In this document: positions 1 through 10,678 of the stretch, in pieces
Numbering within the stretch: the stretch's first letter is position 1
How the letters are laid out: each line of letters starts with the position of its first letter
Assembly: GCA_040285825.1 (NCBI GenBank)
Contig: JAUPSS010000007.1
Coordinates: 2,454,689-2,518,688 of the forward strand
Reading direction: 5' to 3'
DNA: 64,000 nucleotides
Origin: Eukaryota sp. TZLM1-RC
Taxonomy: Eukaryota > Metamonada: BaSk clade
Program-made: the position numbers and the translations under genes
The notes under the pieces: model-generated
What the model was told of the DNA's origin: nothing
The model's database searches: none
The model's input: only the letters and a program-made list of their open reading frames with translations

Positions 1-395
1 TTTGATAACCGCAGACGAAAAGAGAAACGGTTCCGAAAGAGTCTCAACAAATTTTAAAGGCTGGCTGGACATTCTGAAAAACTCTACCTTGCGGTGGGTT
101 CTGCTAATTCCCCTTCTGATTGCCGAAAGGTCAATCGATATGGATCAACAAGGGCTTTTAGAAAATGGTTGTGTTATCAAAGGGCGTGAAGCACTTGTCA
201 ACCAGTGAATTCAATACAAGCAAACTATCCAGTTGTTGCATTGCCGAGAATATTCAAGCAGGCTCATGGCAGATGCGTATTTGTACTGAGTGTCAAATAG
301 TATATGACAGAGATATTTCCGCTGTAAAAAATATTCAAATTAAGAAGAAAGCGGAATTGTGGGTGGCCGAAAAGATTCATTTGCCCAAATGCTCT
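1..395 (+). pseudogene. Fanzor/TnpB-like nuclease, C-terminal remnant, cut by window edge
   Basis: The C-terminal third of a TnpB/Fanzor-type RuvC nuclease can be read across two frames. Frame 1 gives a stretch with YLAVGSANSPSD and RAFRKWLCYQRA, which ends at a stop near 184. Frame 3 then gives the RuvC-II-like STSEFNTSKL (Glu codon at 207), a zinc-finger half with CTEC (282-293) and a RuvC-III-like YDRDISAVKNI (from about 303). This order of Glu motif, Cys pairs and DRD..A is that of TnpB and its eukaryotic relatives. The frame switch near 165-190 and an in-frame TAA at 55-57 indicate decay, unless an unseen intron is involved. The N-terminal part lies outside the window. The first Cys pair is only partly evident (CC at about 226-231). 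It could be Fanzor1 or Fanzor2; the visible part does not decide. Confidence 0.62.
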
Positions 396-974
396 GTTGA
401 GGAGATGAATGGGGAACCTGAGCATACAGAAACAAAAACTTTGGAAAAACTTATATCTTTTTTGAGTTTCTTTATTTTTTTTTAATTTTTTTAAAAACTT
501 TTGAGGCCGATCTACAAATACCTTGGTAGCATTTGGTAGATTCACTTAAATACATCAAGTCGCGAGGCTTTGTCTTGTGAAAGCAGTAGGTGTATTTAAG
601 TGAGGTAGCCCATTGATGAAGATCATGATTGTCTTTGTCAAATGACGCTACATCTCTCTTACGACCTGTTAGTAGACACTGAGAAAGTTGAATACAGGAG
701 TGAATTTTACAGGGAAATGTATGATGAGTGACATTCACAATAGTTACTGGATAATTTATATTTAAATTAAGTCATTGCAATAACTAAGTACAAGTTATGA
801 GCAGCCGTAGAAAAACAAACTGAGAGTTTGGGTCCTAACATTTTTGAACCTGATCTGAACTGAACCAGTTGAAAAAGCTCAGAACCAGTTCCGAATTGAC
901 GCAATAAAAGCTTTTGTTTCTTTGGTGAAACTTGTCTTCACCAACATTAAACCTATTAAACAAAGTGTTCATTG
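396..974. other. intergenic, no gene recognised
   Basis: I find no supportable coding region between the nuclease remnant and the TAF11-like gene; the short ORFs on both strands resemble nothing. The only structured element is the GGTTC-rich dispersed repeat at 844-900. The last 70 bases before 975 should carry the TAF11 promoter, but no clear core element is visible. Confidence 0.5.
844..900 (-). repeat. GGTTC-rich dispersed repeat, copy 1
   Basis: The reverse complement of this stretch aligns over about 57 bases, with about 8 differences, to 56177-56233 near the other end of the window. The shared core contains CTGGTTC/GGTTCAGTTCAG-type runs and ends in ATGTTAGG. No coding potential is seen. 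It is probably a fragment of a short non-autonomous mobile element. Confidence 0.6.
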
Positions 975-1511
975 ATGGACGATCCTGACTCCTTCTTTCC
1001 TCCTTCTATGGATTTTTCACTTCCAGAAGATTTCGACACAACTCGTATTCCTTCTCCTCCTACAACACAACACCCTCCCCAGTCCGAGGCTACTGACAAT
1101 GAAGTTATCGAATCTTGGACACAACCTCCATTTGCTGATACCGCAGGCCACTTTACCCGTGTGGATCTTAAACTATCAGCTTTGCTTGCTGATACTACTT
1201 TTAGAAATGCTCACCCACATTTAAAAGAACGTCTATCCCTGTATAGAGACAAGGCAACTACCTTTGAGAGCATCGTTAAGTGGAAATTACGCACCATTTT
1301 TGGTCAAGCCAGGAGAGATGTACACGTGTGCATTAAGGCTGCAGTGAAATTATTTGTTGTACAGTTAATAGAGGAAGCGTTGGAATTACAGAAATCAAGT
1401 GGTGAACCCTTACCTTTGAAAAGTTCTTTTGTTGCGACCGCTTTTTCAATAATATCCGCTAGAGGTGATGGTCCTATTCCAGTGAAAAAAAAACGGTATT
1501 TTTCCCGGTAG
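975..1511 (+). CDS. TAF11: TAF11-like TFIID subunit (histone fold)
   Basis: This 178-residue protein has an acidic, proline-rich N-terminus (about residues 1-60) and a C-terminal half resembling the TAF11 histone fold. The pattern runs: an ERLSLYR segment, a basic helix ending IFGQ, a helix with IKAAVKLFVVQLIEEAL, and a PL..SF..TAF.II..RG..P tail, as in the conserved TAF11 core. TAF11 pairs with TAF13 in TFIID and acts in RNA polymerase II initiation in the nucleus. The ATG at 975 is the first in frame, just after an upstream TTG. No intron is needed. AATAAAA about 160 bases past the stop is a plausible polyadenylation signal. The match rests on one divergent domain, so another histone-fold protein is possible. 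Confidence 0.7.
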   Translation: MDDPDSFFPPSMDFSLPEDFDTTRIPSPPTTQHPPQSEATDNEVIESWTQPPFADTAGHFTRVDLKLSALLADTTFRNAHPHLKERLSLYRDKATTFESIVKWKLRTIFGQARRDVHVCIKAAVKLFVVQLIEEALELQKSSGEPLPLKSSFVATAFSIISARGDGPIPVKKKRYFSR

Positions 1512-1902
1512 TTTTTTGATACAATTTTGCTATCTATGAGTAGTCAATTGGATAGTTTGTATAGTGTGAATTAGTAGAGTCTCAGTTTCAAGCAGAAATC
1601 TCTTTTGTATGGTATTGTTTTGTGGTCTCTATGTGATAAGATTGATTGTAAAGTATTGTTCTTGTATGAGAATAAAACATATTGTTTTTGGAAATTGCAA
1701 ATTATTTGAAATTATATAGCTTTCAATTCTTTAAATCTGTAAGTCCCGTAACAATTGTGTAGTCATTAAAACAAACCACCAACACAATGGCCTGTGTGGA
1801 ATGACACCTCATTCTACAACTTCTGTTGCTGAGTTCCTGTAGTAACAATCAACTAAGAATCTCAATAAGGCTACAATGTGATGAAATTCTTTTACCCAAA
1901 AA
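1512..1902. other. intergenic
   Basis: This stretch holds the 3' end of the TAF11-like gene (GAATAAAAC near 1670) and the region upstream of the phosphatase. An in-frame stop lies 19 bases before the phosphatase ATG. I see nothing else. Confidence 0.5.
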
Positions 1903-2857
1903 ATGCGCAAACCTACTGGTACCAAAATGTCTAGTCCTGCTCCTGCTCGATCCACACCTACAAATCCTCCACCGCCCTCTTCTCCTAAAAAACAATGTAT
2001 CAAGGAGGCCAACTTGGCATCCGATCCCAATGTTCGATTCCGAGCACACATGGAGGTGCGTCTCTTATATCTCTTTTGATCTTAGGATAGTCATTGCTTA
2101 GAGGACACATTCAGCAGCAATCGGGATGCTTTCTATGCTATTTTTGATGGACATGGTGTACGTAACACTCTTTCTTCTCTAACAACAGGGCCGTGAAGCT
2201 GCCGATCAGATCGCCGTGAATTTCCCCTCTATATTCCGTCAACACCTCGCTTCTTCCTCGCTTAATCATATCGAAGAAGTTTGGTTCAAGACATATCGCG
2301 ATGTTGATGGTAAGCTTGACGAGCAAGCTATGCAGTTTCAGGGAGCCGCCGCCGTTGCCACATACATTCATTGCAATGAAGATGGAAGCAAAACAGTATA
2401 TGCTTCTAATCTTGGAGACGCTAGAGCTGTTATCTACACAGATAAAACAACCACTCGATTGACAAAAGACCACAAAGCTTCAGACAGGGGTGAAATTGAA
2501 CGTATTACAGGATTAGGTGGTTTTGTTATCGCCAGCAGAGTACAAGGTATTCTTTCTGTAAGCAGGGCTCTTGGTGACCATGGATTAAAGCCTTACGTCT
2601 CTGTGGAACCTTATGTCTACTCACACACATGTACCGCTGAAGCTATGCAGTCTTCTGATCCATCTTTCCTTATAATTGCGTGTGATGGTTTATGGGACAT
2701 TTTCAATGACCAGGACGCTGTAAATATTGCTAGAGAAGAGTTGACAAAGAAGGAATCGCCCGAACCACTTTCCAAGAGAATGGCCGAGAGATTATTGGGT
2801 TCTGCTTTACAGGGAGGGTCAACTGATAATATCAGTATCATTGTTGTTATATTGTAG
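1903..2857 (+). CDS. PP2C-type Ser/Thr protein phosphatase, 3 exons
   Basis: Three exons are joined: 1903-2055, 2104-2157 and 2189-2857 (introns of 48 and 31 nt). They give a 291-residue protein. Splicing restores the PP2C motifs in order: RAHMED, then DGHG|G across the second intron, NLGDARAV, DHKASDRGE, VSRALGDHGLKP, ACDGLWDIF and STDNISIIVV. The acidic residues of the RAHMED, DGHGG, CDGLWD and TDN motifs are those that bind the two catalytic Mn/Mg ions. The protein is a minimal PP2C domain with a short proline- and serine-rich N-terminus; no membrane segment or regulatory domain is seen. The second intron ends CTAACAACAG, so a branch-point-like CTAAC lies next to the acceptor. An alternative in-frame ATG is at 1927. 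Confidence 0.9.
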
Positions 2858-3582
2858 TTGTTGTACGATGTTTCTTAACACAAATAAAATTGTCTTGTCT
2901 TTGCACCCTCCATGTGTAAAATAATGTTTTTATATTGTATTTTATATTATGCTGCTTTATAGTTCTTACTTGAGTGTATTTGGATGAAATTGGAAATAAG
3001 TCTTGCTTTTAATGATCTTTTCCATCAGTAACAAATTTCTGAGATTATTATAAAATGTATTAATCATGAGAACATATAATAGACCAGCAAAACCAACAGC
3101 ATTGTAATGTTATGCAGAAGCAGGTTTTGAATTAACAATAAAAAATATAAATAAGAATAATAACAATAAGACAATGAGGGAAACGTGATTCAACGTCACG
3201 TCTAGATTTCCTCTTGGAGGAATTTGTAACTGCTTTCCCCTCTCTCCAAATGACATGTCAGCCAGTATGTCTTGTGATCTGGGTTTGTTCAACAACTGTG
3301 TGGTAGAGGATGTGGTAGTAGTAGTTTTGTGTACCTCGCATTACGCTACCAATGATGAATATTTTATGTAGGTCTTACACTGTCCGCTCTTTCTTTTACA
3401 ATGGTGTTATAGTAATATTAGGAAATCTTATGCTGTATCTGCTCACAGAGCTGTCAAGGTTCTCAAAAGTGATCTCACCAATTCTCTCAAAATAATTTTG
3501 ACCTACCTTTTTGACCTCATCCCTCAAATTTAAACTCCATCTTCACTTCTAATAATTCTTTTTGAAGACCAAAATCCTTGTG
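2858..3582. other. intergenic, about 0.7 kb
   Basis: This region contains the phosphatase 3' end (AAATAAAATTG near 2882) and the hydrogenase upstream region. A minus-strand ORF at 3110-3295 has a run of Leu/Ile/Phe encoded by low-complexity T-rich DNA, but it lacks a convincing start and a recognisable domain. No RNA gene or repeat was identified. Confidence 0.45.
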
Positions 3583-6500
3583 ATGTCGACACGTGTAGGA
3601 TTTGCTGCTAAAGATGAGATCAAACGTCTAGCTCCCAGGCCCAAGGCACCCGAAGAAACTGTTACAGTTACTATCAACAACGTTAACCATGATGTTCCCA
3701 AGGAGTATACCATTCTAGATGCCTGTAGATCCGTTGGTGATTTTGTTCCCACCTGCTGCCATCATGCTCGCCTAAAACCTTTAGGCCGTTGTGGAGTCTG
3801 TGTAGTTGAAGCAGATGGTAATCTTGCTTACTCCTGCTGTGCTAAAGTTTCTGAAGGACAAGTTATCACCACAAATAGCGGTATTGTCAGAGCTAAACAA
3901 GCTTCCGCATTGAGAGCAATGAAGGATCGTCAGACAGTACGTCAAACTCCTAAACTCGAGGACCAGAATGAATTTGATGCCGTTATGAACTGGTGTAACG
4001 ACAATATTTTGGAGTCTAATGGAGCTATTCGCATTGGTTTGTTTCTAACTCCTTGTCTAACATAAGATCCCACTTTATGTGTTGATTGTTCTCGATGTGC
4101 TACCGCTTGTTCCTCTCTTCAGGACATGGGTATCTTGGAAGTTCATCCTAAGGATGGTGTTCGTCCCGTTGGTGCTATTGATCTCAATGACACTGCCTGT
4201 ATTTCGTGTGGACAATGTACTTCTTTCTGTCCTTCTGGAGCAATTGCTGAGGAAAGTCACATCGATAGAATTCTCCAAGCTAAACGTCAAGGTAAAATTC
4301 TTGTCGCTCAAACTGCTCCTGCTGTCAGAGTTGCTCTTGATGAACTCTTTGATGTTTCTGGTTCCGAAGAAACCCCCAAAGCACGCACTGGTAGAATGGT
4401 TCATGCTCTTCGCAAGCTTGGTGTTGATTATGTCTTTGATTCTCAGTTCACCGCTGATCTTACCATAATGGAAGAAGCTTCAGAACTTATCGAGAGAGTC
4501 ACCAAAAAACTGGGTGGTGATGACTCTGTTACTCTTCCTATGGTCACTTCTTGCTGTCCAGCCTGGGTCAATGCTGTAGAACTCAAGTATCCTGATCTTA
4601 TTCCCCATCTTTCTTCATGTAAATCTCCAATGATGATGCTTGGTGCCCTTATCAAGAATTACTTTGCTCCACAGGTACTCAAGGTTGATCCATCCAATGT
4701 ATTTTCATTCGCTGTTATGCCTTGCACAGTATGTTTCACTTGAAATATCTTACTTTAGGCCAAAAAAGTATTGTTACTTTTATATTTTTTTACCCCAGGG
4801 AGAAGCTGCTCGCGACAACAATGCAACCACAGAAGCTGTATTAACTACCCGTGAATTGGCTCAGTTGATTAAAATGCAAAACGTTGACTACAAGAGTCTT
4901 TCTTTTTCCGAATTTGATAATGTCTTGGGTGAATCCACTGGTGCTGCTGCCATTTTTGGAAACTCTGGTGGTGTTATGGAAGCTGCTCTCAGAACTGCTT
5001 ACTTTATGCTCTCTGGTAAAGAGCTTGACAAAGTTGAACTCCATGCTGTCCGTGGTTTTGAAGGTCTCAGAGAAGCTACCATCCCGGTTCCCTTGAAAGC
5101 AGGTGGTAATTTGGATGTTCGAGTGGCCATTTGTTCAGGAATCAAGTATGCTCAACAATTTATCACATCACCTGATTGGAAGGATCGTTTTGATTTCTTT
5201 GAAGTCATGGCATGTCAAGGTGGTTGCATCTGTGGTGGTGGTCAACCCCATTCTCTCAATCCCTCTATTGTTCAAGAACGCTGTGAACGATTGTATGATG
5301 TTGATGTTGACAAAACTGTCAGAAAATCACATCACAATGTTTCTGTTCAAAAACTTTATGAGAACTTTTTAGAAGCCCCTCTTAGCCACAAATCTCATGA
5401 GCTTTTGCATACTCATTATGCCGATCGTAGCTGGCAGGTGCAAAAGATTGGAGATGAACAAGATGATGACGAAGAAGAGGTTCAAGATGGAGATGTCAAT
5501 GTTTCCATTGTGTATGCCACTCAAACTGGAAACTCTAAGAACTTTGCTCAAACAATGGCTGATGAAATTAAGACCCGTGGAGGTGCCGCCAAAATTGTCC
5601 AAGCTGACAAGATTTCTGTTGATGATCTTGCTTCAAAGTCTCTATTGGTCTTTATCAATTCCACTTTTGGACAAGGTGAACATAATGATATGGCATCACC
5701 TCTTTGGGACTCTCTTCAAAATGCATCTTCTGGACTGCTTTCTAATACCAAATTCGCAGTTTTTGGCCTTGGCTCTTCTGCTTATCCTCTCTTCTGCAAG
5801 TCTTCTGAACTTTTTGATCAAAAATTTGAAGAACTTGGAGGTGAACGTATTACTGTTATGGGCAAAGGTGATGAAAAGTCTGATGCTGGCTTATTTGGTG
5901 GTTTCTCGGATTTCACTGAAAAATTGTATGAAGAATTAGGTCTTGCAGGTGATACTGTACCAACTATTCCTGCTCCCAAGTACAATGTTGTTCTTGCTCC
6001 TCAATCTGCTAGGGGAATTCCTGCTGCTGGTTACAAGTATGCTAAGTTGAAGACCAACACTGTCATCACCCCTAGTCACAATAAGAGATTATGTCGTCTT
6101 ATTGAACTAGATTTAACTTATACCGGACTTGAATATAAGACAGGATGGCATGTATCAATTCTTCCAAGGTCCAGTGACGCCGATGTTGAAGCTTTTATTA
6201 CTGAAATCTTGGGTCTGGATCCTAAAACAGTTATTTTGGTAACACCTTCTTCTGATAGTCCAGTTGTCCCTGGTTTGGAACATCCAGTTACTCTATTTGA
6301 AGCATTTTCCCAGTATATTGACATTTCAGGTCGTGTCAACAAGAACTTCCTCAAGGCTTTGATTCCATTTGCTGATAATAAGGAACAATTTGATAAGCTA
6401 ATGTATCTTACTTCTAAGGAAGGCTCTGATCAATTCACTACCGAATATATTAAGGAATGCAAAACCTACTTTGAAGTGTTGCGAGAGTTTGACTCTTGTA

Positions 6501-7201
6501 GGCCTAATGTTGGTCATTTAATCGCAATGATTCCCCCTGTCAAGCCTCGTCTTTATTCTATTGCAAGCTCGCATAAAATGCATCCAGGTACCATCCAATT
6601 GTTGATTGGTAAGGTATTTTGGGAGACTCCAAAGGGTGTCACTCGATATGGAATGACGACTTTATGGCTTGATCATGCACAGGTAGGTTCAAAGATTGCC
6701 ATTTCTGTTCATTCATCTCCTCTTACCCCTCCTGAAGATCTCTCCAAGCCCATTTTAATGGCCAGTATGGGTAGTGGCTTTGCTCCTTTCAGAGGTTTCC
6801 TGCAAGATAGGGAAATTGAACATAATGTCAACAATAACGAAACTGGTAAGATGATTCTGTTCTTTGGTTGTCGTAGACCTGACGAAGATTGGATTTGTGA
6901 AGATGAAATGAAGCAATGGGAAAATAGTGGACTTGCTGAATTCTCTTATGCTTTCTCCAGAGTATCTGCCAAGAAGGTTTACATTACCCACAAGGTTGCT
7001 GAACGCCTGGAAGATTTGTGGCAGCTGTTGGGTGTTGAAGGCGGTGGTTTGTATTATTGTGGGGGAATTGGACCTGATGCCCAGTTAAGAAATTCTGTGA
7101 AAAAGTCGTTCATTGAAGTTGGTGGTTTAACCGAGGAAGAAGCTGATGCTCGTATTGCCAAGATGGAACAGGACGGTTTAATGGTCCTTGAAGCTTGGTA
7201 G
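3583..7201 (+). CDS. [FeFe]-hydrogenase fused to CPR/CysJ-type diflavin reductase, 4 exons
   Basis: Exons 3583-4036, 4067-4728, 4759-4767 and 4799-7201 (introns of 30, 30 and 31 nt) give 1175 residues. Domains in order are: 2Fe-2S ferredoxin-like (Cys cluster PTCC...GRCGVC...SCC); two 4Fe-4S sites (CVDCSRCATAC, CISCGQCTSFCP); the H-cluster domain with L1 TSCCPAW, L2 MPCTAKK and L3 EVMACQGGCICGGGQP; the hydrogenase small-subunit-like tail; flavodoxin (VYATQTGNSKNFAQ); FAD-binding (RLYSIAS); and NADPH-binding (MGSGFAPFRGF, ending LEAW). The enzyme should evolve or consume H2. The reductase half suggests exchange with NADPH, but direction and electron donor are inferred. The ATG at 3583 follows an in-frame TTG at 3562. 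The roughly 25-residue N-terminus is too ambiguous to call organellar or cytosolic. PFO, its likely metabolic partner, lies 3.5 kb downstream. Confidence 0.93.
4759..4767 (+). other. 9-nt microexon encoding Ala-Lys-Lys of the hydrogenase L2 motif
   Basis: GCCAAAAAA sits between a 30-nt intron (4729-4758, GTATGT..TTTAG) and a 31-nt intron (4768-4798, GTATTG..CCCAG). Including it gives MPCTAKKGEA, the canonical L2 motif with its conserved Lys. Reading straight through the second intron breaks the frame. Skipping the microexon, as one 70-nt intron 4729-4798, stays in frame but deletes AKK. Confidence 0.85.
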
Positions 7202-7501
7202 TTTGTATTTCTAAGTTTATAAAAATATTATTGTGTATATTTTTTTTGATTTTTTTACATCTTCGGTTCAAAATACTGTGATGACCAATGACTACATGAG
7301 GAATATTCCAACACTGTCTTGAAATCAGTAATTTATTGACTTAGTGGTTTCACCAACTTCAATCTTGTTCATCCACAAACCCATTTTTCACGAAGGGATA
7401 TGATCAATTTATTCATTTAGTAACACTGAATTCGTGAAAAATGTGCAACTGCTCACCTAAGTTGCCTATCTAGATCCAAATGAGTCAGTATCCACAAGAA
7501 G
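7202..7501. other. intergenic between hydrogenase and retroelement copy
   Basis: T-rich hydrogenase 3' region. No gene, RNA or repeat was recognised before the duplicated segment that starts at 7502. Confidence 0.45.
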
Positions 7502-7530
7502 CAAATCCTTTTATGGAAATTTAGCCATTT
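7502..7530. repeat. probable target-site duplication, left copy
   Basis: These 29 bases recur at 8920-8948 in the same orientation with one mismatch (position 7507). The two copies bracket the truncated retroelement at 7531-8919. Confidence 0.6.
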
Positions 7531-8919
7531 AAATTATTATTTTATTCATTCAACAAGAAATATGAAAACATAAAATACACAATTAAAACACAATTAAAAC
7601 TCCACATCCTCAAAACCTGTCTCCACTACATCAAAACAATTAATTGCTGAAGACTCAGAAAATTTCCCAAAAGAAGAGAGTGAATCAGAAATTAGTTTCA
7701 CCATTCCCTTAAAAATAGAAAATACAATCCTGTTTTGCCAGTAAACACGATTGAAAATTCTTCCAGTTCTTTCCTTTACAACTACAACAAAATCCTCAAG
7801 GAAAGCCATAGCAGCCTTACCTAGAGATCCAAGCAAAGAAAAAAATCAATTATATTGGGCTGATATGAGAATTTTCATTAATCGAGGAAATGAGTTTAGC
7901 ATATTTAGCAATTTTATATTTTTCGCCTGCAAGAAGAGGATTATTTACATCCGAGTTAATGAGATGTTCGTTAGAAGAATTACAAGGGTCAATAGACATG
8001 GCGTATAAAATAGTAAAACTACCATTTAAACCGGAAACAACTAGATCACCTCTTGTCAAACCCACAGAAGCTCTGTTGTAACGCGTCTTATCAATATTGG
8101 GGTCATCAAGAATTAATTTTGATCTAAAAAGGGATCTACTCGATATGATTTGCACATTACATAAACTTGGTCCCTGACATTATTATGCACTTTGCTTCTT
8201 AATGTAATGAAATGTTTACAGTTCAAAAGATGAGCAAACAAAAGAGGTTTACCACATTTACAAGTTAAATGATTGGGCAAATTGTTTGGCCACAGAGCAC
8301 AACGAAAACGCATGTTTAAAAGCCATTCATTGTTTTTTAACAAAAGTCCATAAACAGAGGAAATTTCAGTTACTAAAGCAGCCGCAGAACCATCACGAAT
8401 GTCCTTTAAAAAATTACCGAAAGCGGGATTTTCAGTTTTGGCCAAGCCAAGTCTTACTTCATAATCCAAGCCTTCATATAATTTAACCTGATGGTGCTGA
8501 AGCTTTTTCAGGCAAAAACGTAAACTTGGAAGTGATCGGGTGGAATTTCTTGAACATTTTGAGGAAAACACTGAATCCAGATATCACTAGGCAAATTATC
8601 TAATTCAATTTGAAGTTGATTCAAATAAAAACTTGATTCGCAATGGATCAAATGAACAGCAAAAGGAAACCTTTGGAAAAATTCAAAAATATAATTTTTT
8701 TCCACCTCCTAAAAAAGCTGCTTTACATAAAATGGAACATTTCGTGATACCAATTCCACCCAATTCAACAGAACAGACACATGACTTCGAATTAACGATT
8801 CATTTATCTCCAATAAAGAAGAAAATAATTTGACCCGAAGTTTGTTGAAAGATCTACAAAAATGAAGAGAAACTGAGGGAGGAGTTGATCTTAAAATATG
8901 AGTGAATTTTCCAGAATAA
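7531..8919 (-). mobile_element. 5'-truncated RLE-type non-LTR retrotransposon, subfamily A
   Basis: Minus-strand fragments at 8919-8710, 8571-8113, 8155-7850 and 7836-7594 join, through several frame breaks, into the C-terminal half of a retroelement protein. The fragments carry GKFTHIL..., a zinc-knuckle-like CKCGK...HLLNCKHF, R..VH..VRD, and a PD-(D/E)XK-like TRGDLV...MSIDPCN...KYKIAKYAK segment. That layout is the restriction-like endonuclease region of R2-type retrotransposons. The product ends FEDVEF before a stop, followed by an A/T-rich tail. The reverse transcriptase part is missing, as expected for incomplete reverse transcription. Frame breaks show it is dead. The flanking 29-bp direct repeat supports insertion as a unit. 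Confidence 0.75.
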
Positions 8920-8948
8920 CAAATTCTTTTATGGAAATTTAGCCATTT
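8920..8948. repeat. probable target-site duplication, right copy
   Basis: Partner of 7502-7530 (28 of 29 bases identical). The element side of this copy also resembles element coding sequence for a few bases (RIC), so the true duplication may be somewhat shorter than 29. Confidence 0.55.
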
Positions 8949-9210
8949 GTATTGAGAACACAGCACACAATTATTTGTTGATAAAAGTATTTCTAGTCTG
9001 AAAATAATGCTTATATTTTTCAAATTGATAGTTATAATAAAGAGCATAATCTCTTTGCACAATAAATACATCTTACCAACTTTTTATAATGGCTCAGCTT
9101 ATTGTCAATCAATACCAAGTCACACGCATTATAAAGGATATAATACAATAGAACATCTCAAAAAGAACAAAATAAATTCAATGTATTGGTAAAAATATAA
9201 AACAATAAAT

Positions 9211-10513
9211 TTAATCCACAAACAAATCAGTATCACGTCTAACCATCTTAAATTCAGCATCATCACGGTCCCAAAGCATACTAGGTGGTGTGGTTGTGGA
9301 AAATTCAATACCAAAATGAGAAGCACTAGAAATAAAGGTAGGATCCGAAGATATTTCAAAAAACCTGTCAAAATCTATCCAAGTTTTCCATTCCCCATCA
9401 ATAAAAAGCGATTTATGGGCTAAGCAGACAGCACGGGAAGGCAAATGTGTTGAGATAATTGAGTAATCCCCATTAGAAGCTTCCTCAACCAACCTTGCAA
9501 ACTCTAAAGTATCCTCAGGAAAAGGCATAGAAGACATGGAAAGAATGTTCCTTCCTGTGGTAGAAGCACCTCCGACATGAGTGTATCCCTTCACTTCAAT
9601 AAACAATGGTGAACCTCGTCTGATAAGTTGCATGAAACCGTCAATATGCTCAGGAAGAGTGTTGACACCCTTGATAGCGGTCAATCTAATACAGGTCCTT
9701 GCCTTCAGAGTAGAGAGGACCGTGAGTGAATCAAGAAGACGTTGCCAGTAATCCTTGGACATTGGCCTATCAATTTGCTTCAAAAGCTCAGGATTAGGGG
9801 CATCTACTGAAACGTAAACCTGTGTTGCCAATGAGATTTTCCCTAATCTGGATGGATTCTAAAGTAAGATTATAACAAGAAGAGAAACAAACCTGTCCAT
9901 TACAAACAACAAAAGTACTAATTCTTCTTCTATGAAACTGTTCAAGAAGTTCATCAAAATGAGGGTACAGTATGGGTTCGCCGACTAAGCTGAGGGCCAC
10001 ATGTTTAGGCGTCAGTGCCTTCTCTACGAGATCCAGGTCAACGTTTGGAACACCGCGATGTTCCTTCACTAGTTTTTGTTGACCTAAAACAAGCGCTTCA
10101 CAAAGCTCAACCGGAGGAGCAGCCTTCCATTTCCAATCTTCTGCCAATGGTGCTTGTTGGTGTCTCCAACAGAATATACACCGATTCGCGCAAGAAAGCG
10201 AAACCGTGCTTTGAATGCAAAAGGCAGTGTCGATGCCATAAAAGTCGTGTTTATAACACAGGGATGTAGTATCTCCGTCAAGAACAGGAACAGGATCATT
10301 ACGAAGACTCCTTTTAGACCAGGAGCAAAGTTTGACCGCAGAATGGGGAGGAATAACGTAGTAACCTTGTTTTGAAAGTTCTGTCTGATAAGATTCACTT
10401 GTTTGATCCCCAATGTTTTCTATATCAGCAAGAAAGTCTGGAACAGAAGTGGGAGGAAACTTTTTGTCGTTTTTTGCTCGAACAACATCGCGATTTCTAG
10501 AGCGGTTTCCCAT
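9211..10513 (-). CDS. TYW1: TYW1, tRNA 4-demethylwyosine synthase (radical SAM), 2 exons
   Basis: Exon 1 is 10513-9893 and exon 2 is 9858-9211. The 34-nt intron (9892-9859, GTTTGT..CTTTAG) is removed in phase 0, giving 422 residues. The radical-SAM cluster CANRCIFCWRH (Cys-x3-Cys-x2-Cys) and the flanking EDWKWK and ALSLVGEP motifs are characteristic of TYW1. Exon 2 continues with VYVSVDAPNPELLKQIDRP and IEVKGYTHVGG. The enzyme makes the tricyclic wyosine core on m1G37 of tRNA-Phe, using pyruvate as carbon donor. Most eukaryotic TYW1 proteins carry an N-terminal flavodoxin domain; here the roughly 80 residues before the core show no flavodoxin signature, so the protein resembles the archaeal form. 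It lies tail-to-tail with the retroelement side and divergent from PFO, with 165 bases between the starts. Confidence 0.9.
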
Positions 10514-10678
10514 ATGTAGAAAGAAGTTTAAAGGGTGAGGAAGGAAAAATTGACTATCAACTTGATAGTATTAACTTAGAGTGTTGGAAAGGTCAAAATT
10601 AATGGAATACAATTGAATTGTTTCAAAAGATAAGACCAAAACATATTCGATAACTTCATCTCAACGTCAACATTATCC

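Noticed and set aside
3110-3295. Minus-strand 61-codon ORF with a hydrophobic C-terminal stretch, like a tail-anchored protein
   Set aside because: It has no ATG at its start, the hydrophobic run comes from low-complexity repeats, and trial splicing to an upstream exon did not keep the frame.
4768-4798. Reading the hydrogenase through the second short intron without splicing
   Set aside because: Reading on from the AKK codons changes the frame relative to the downstream exon, so the 31 nt must be removed or the whole 70 nt skipped.
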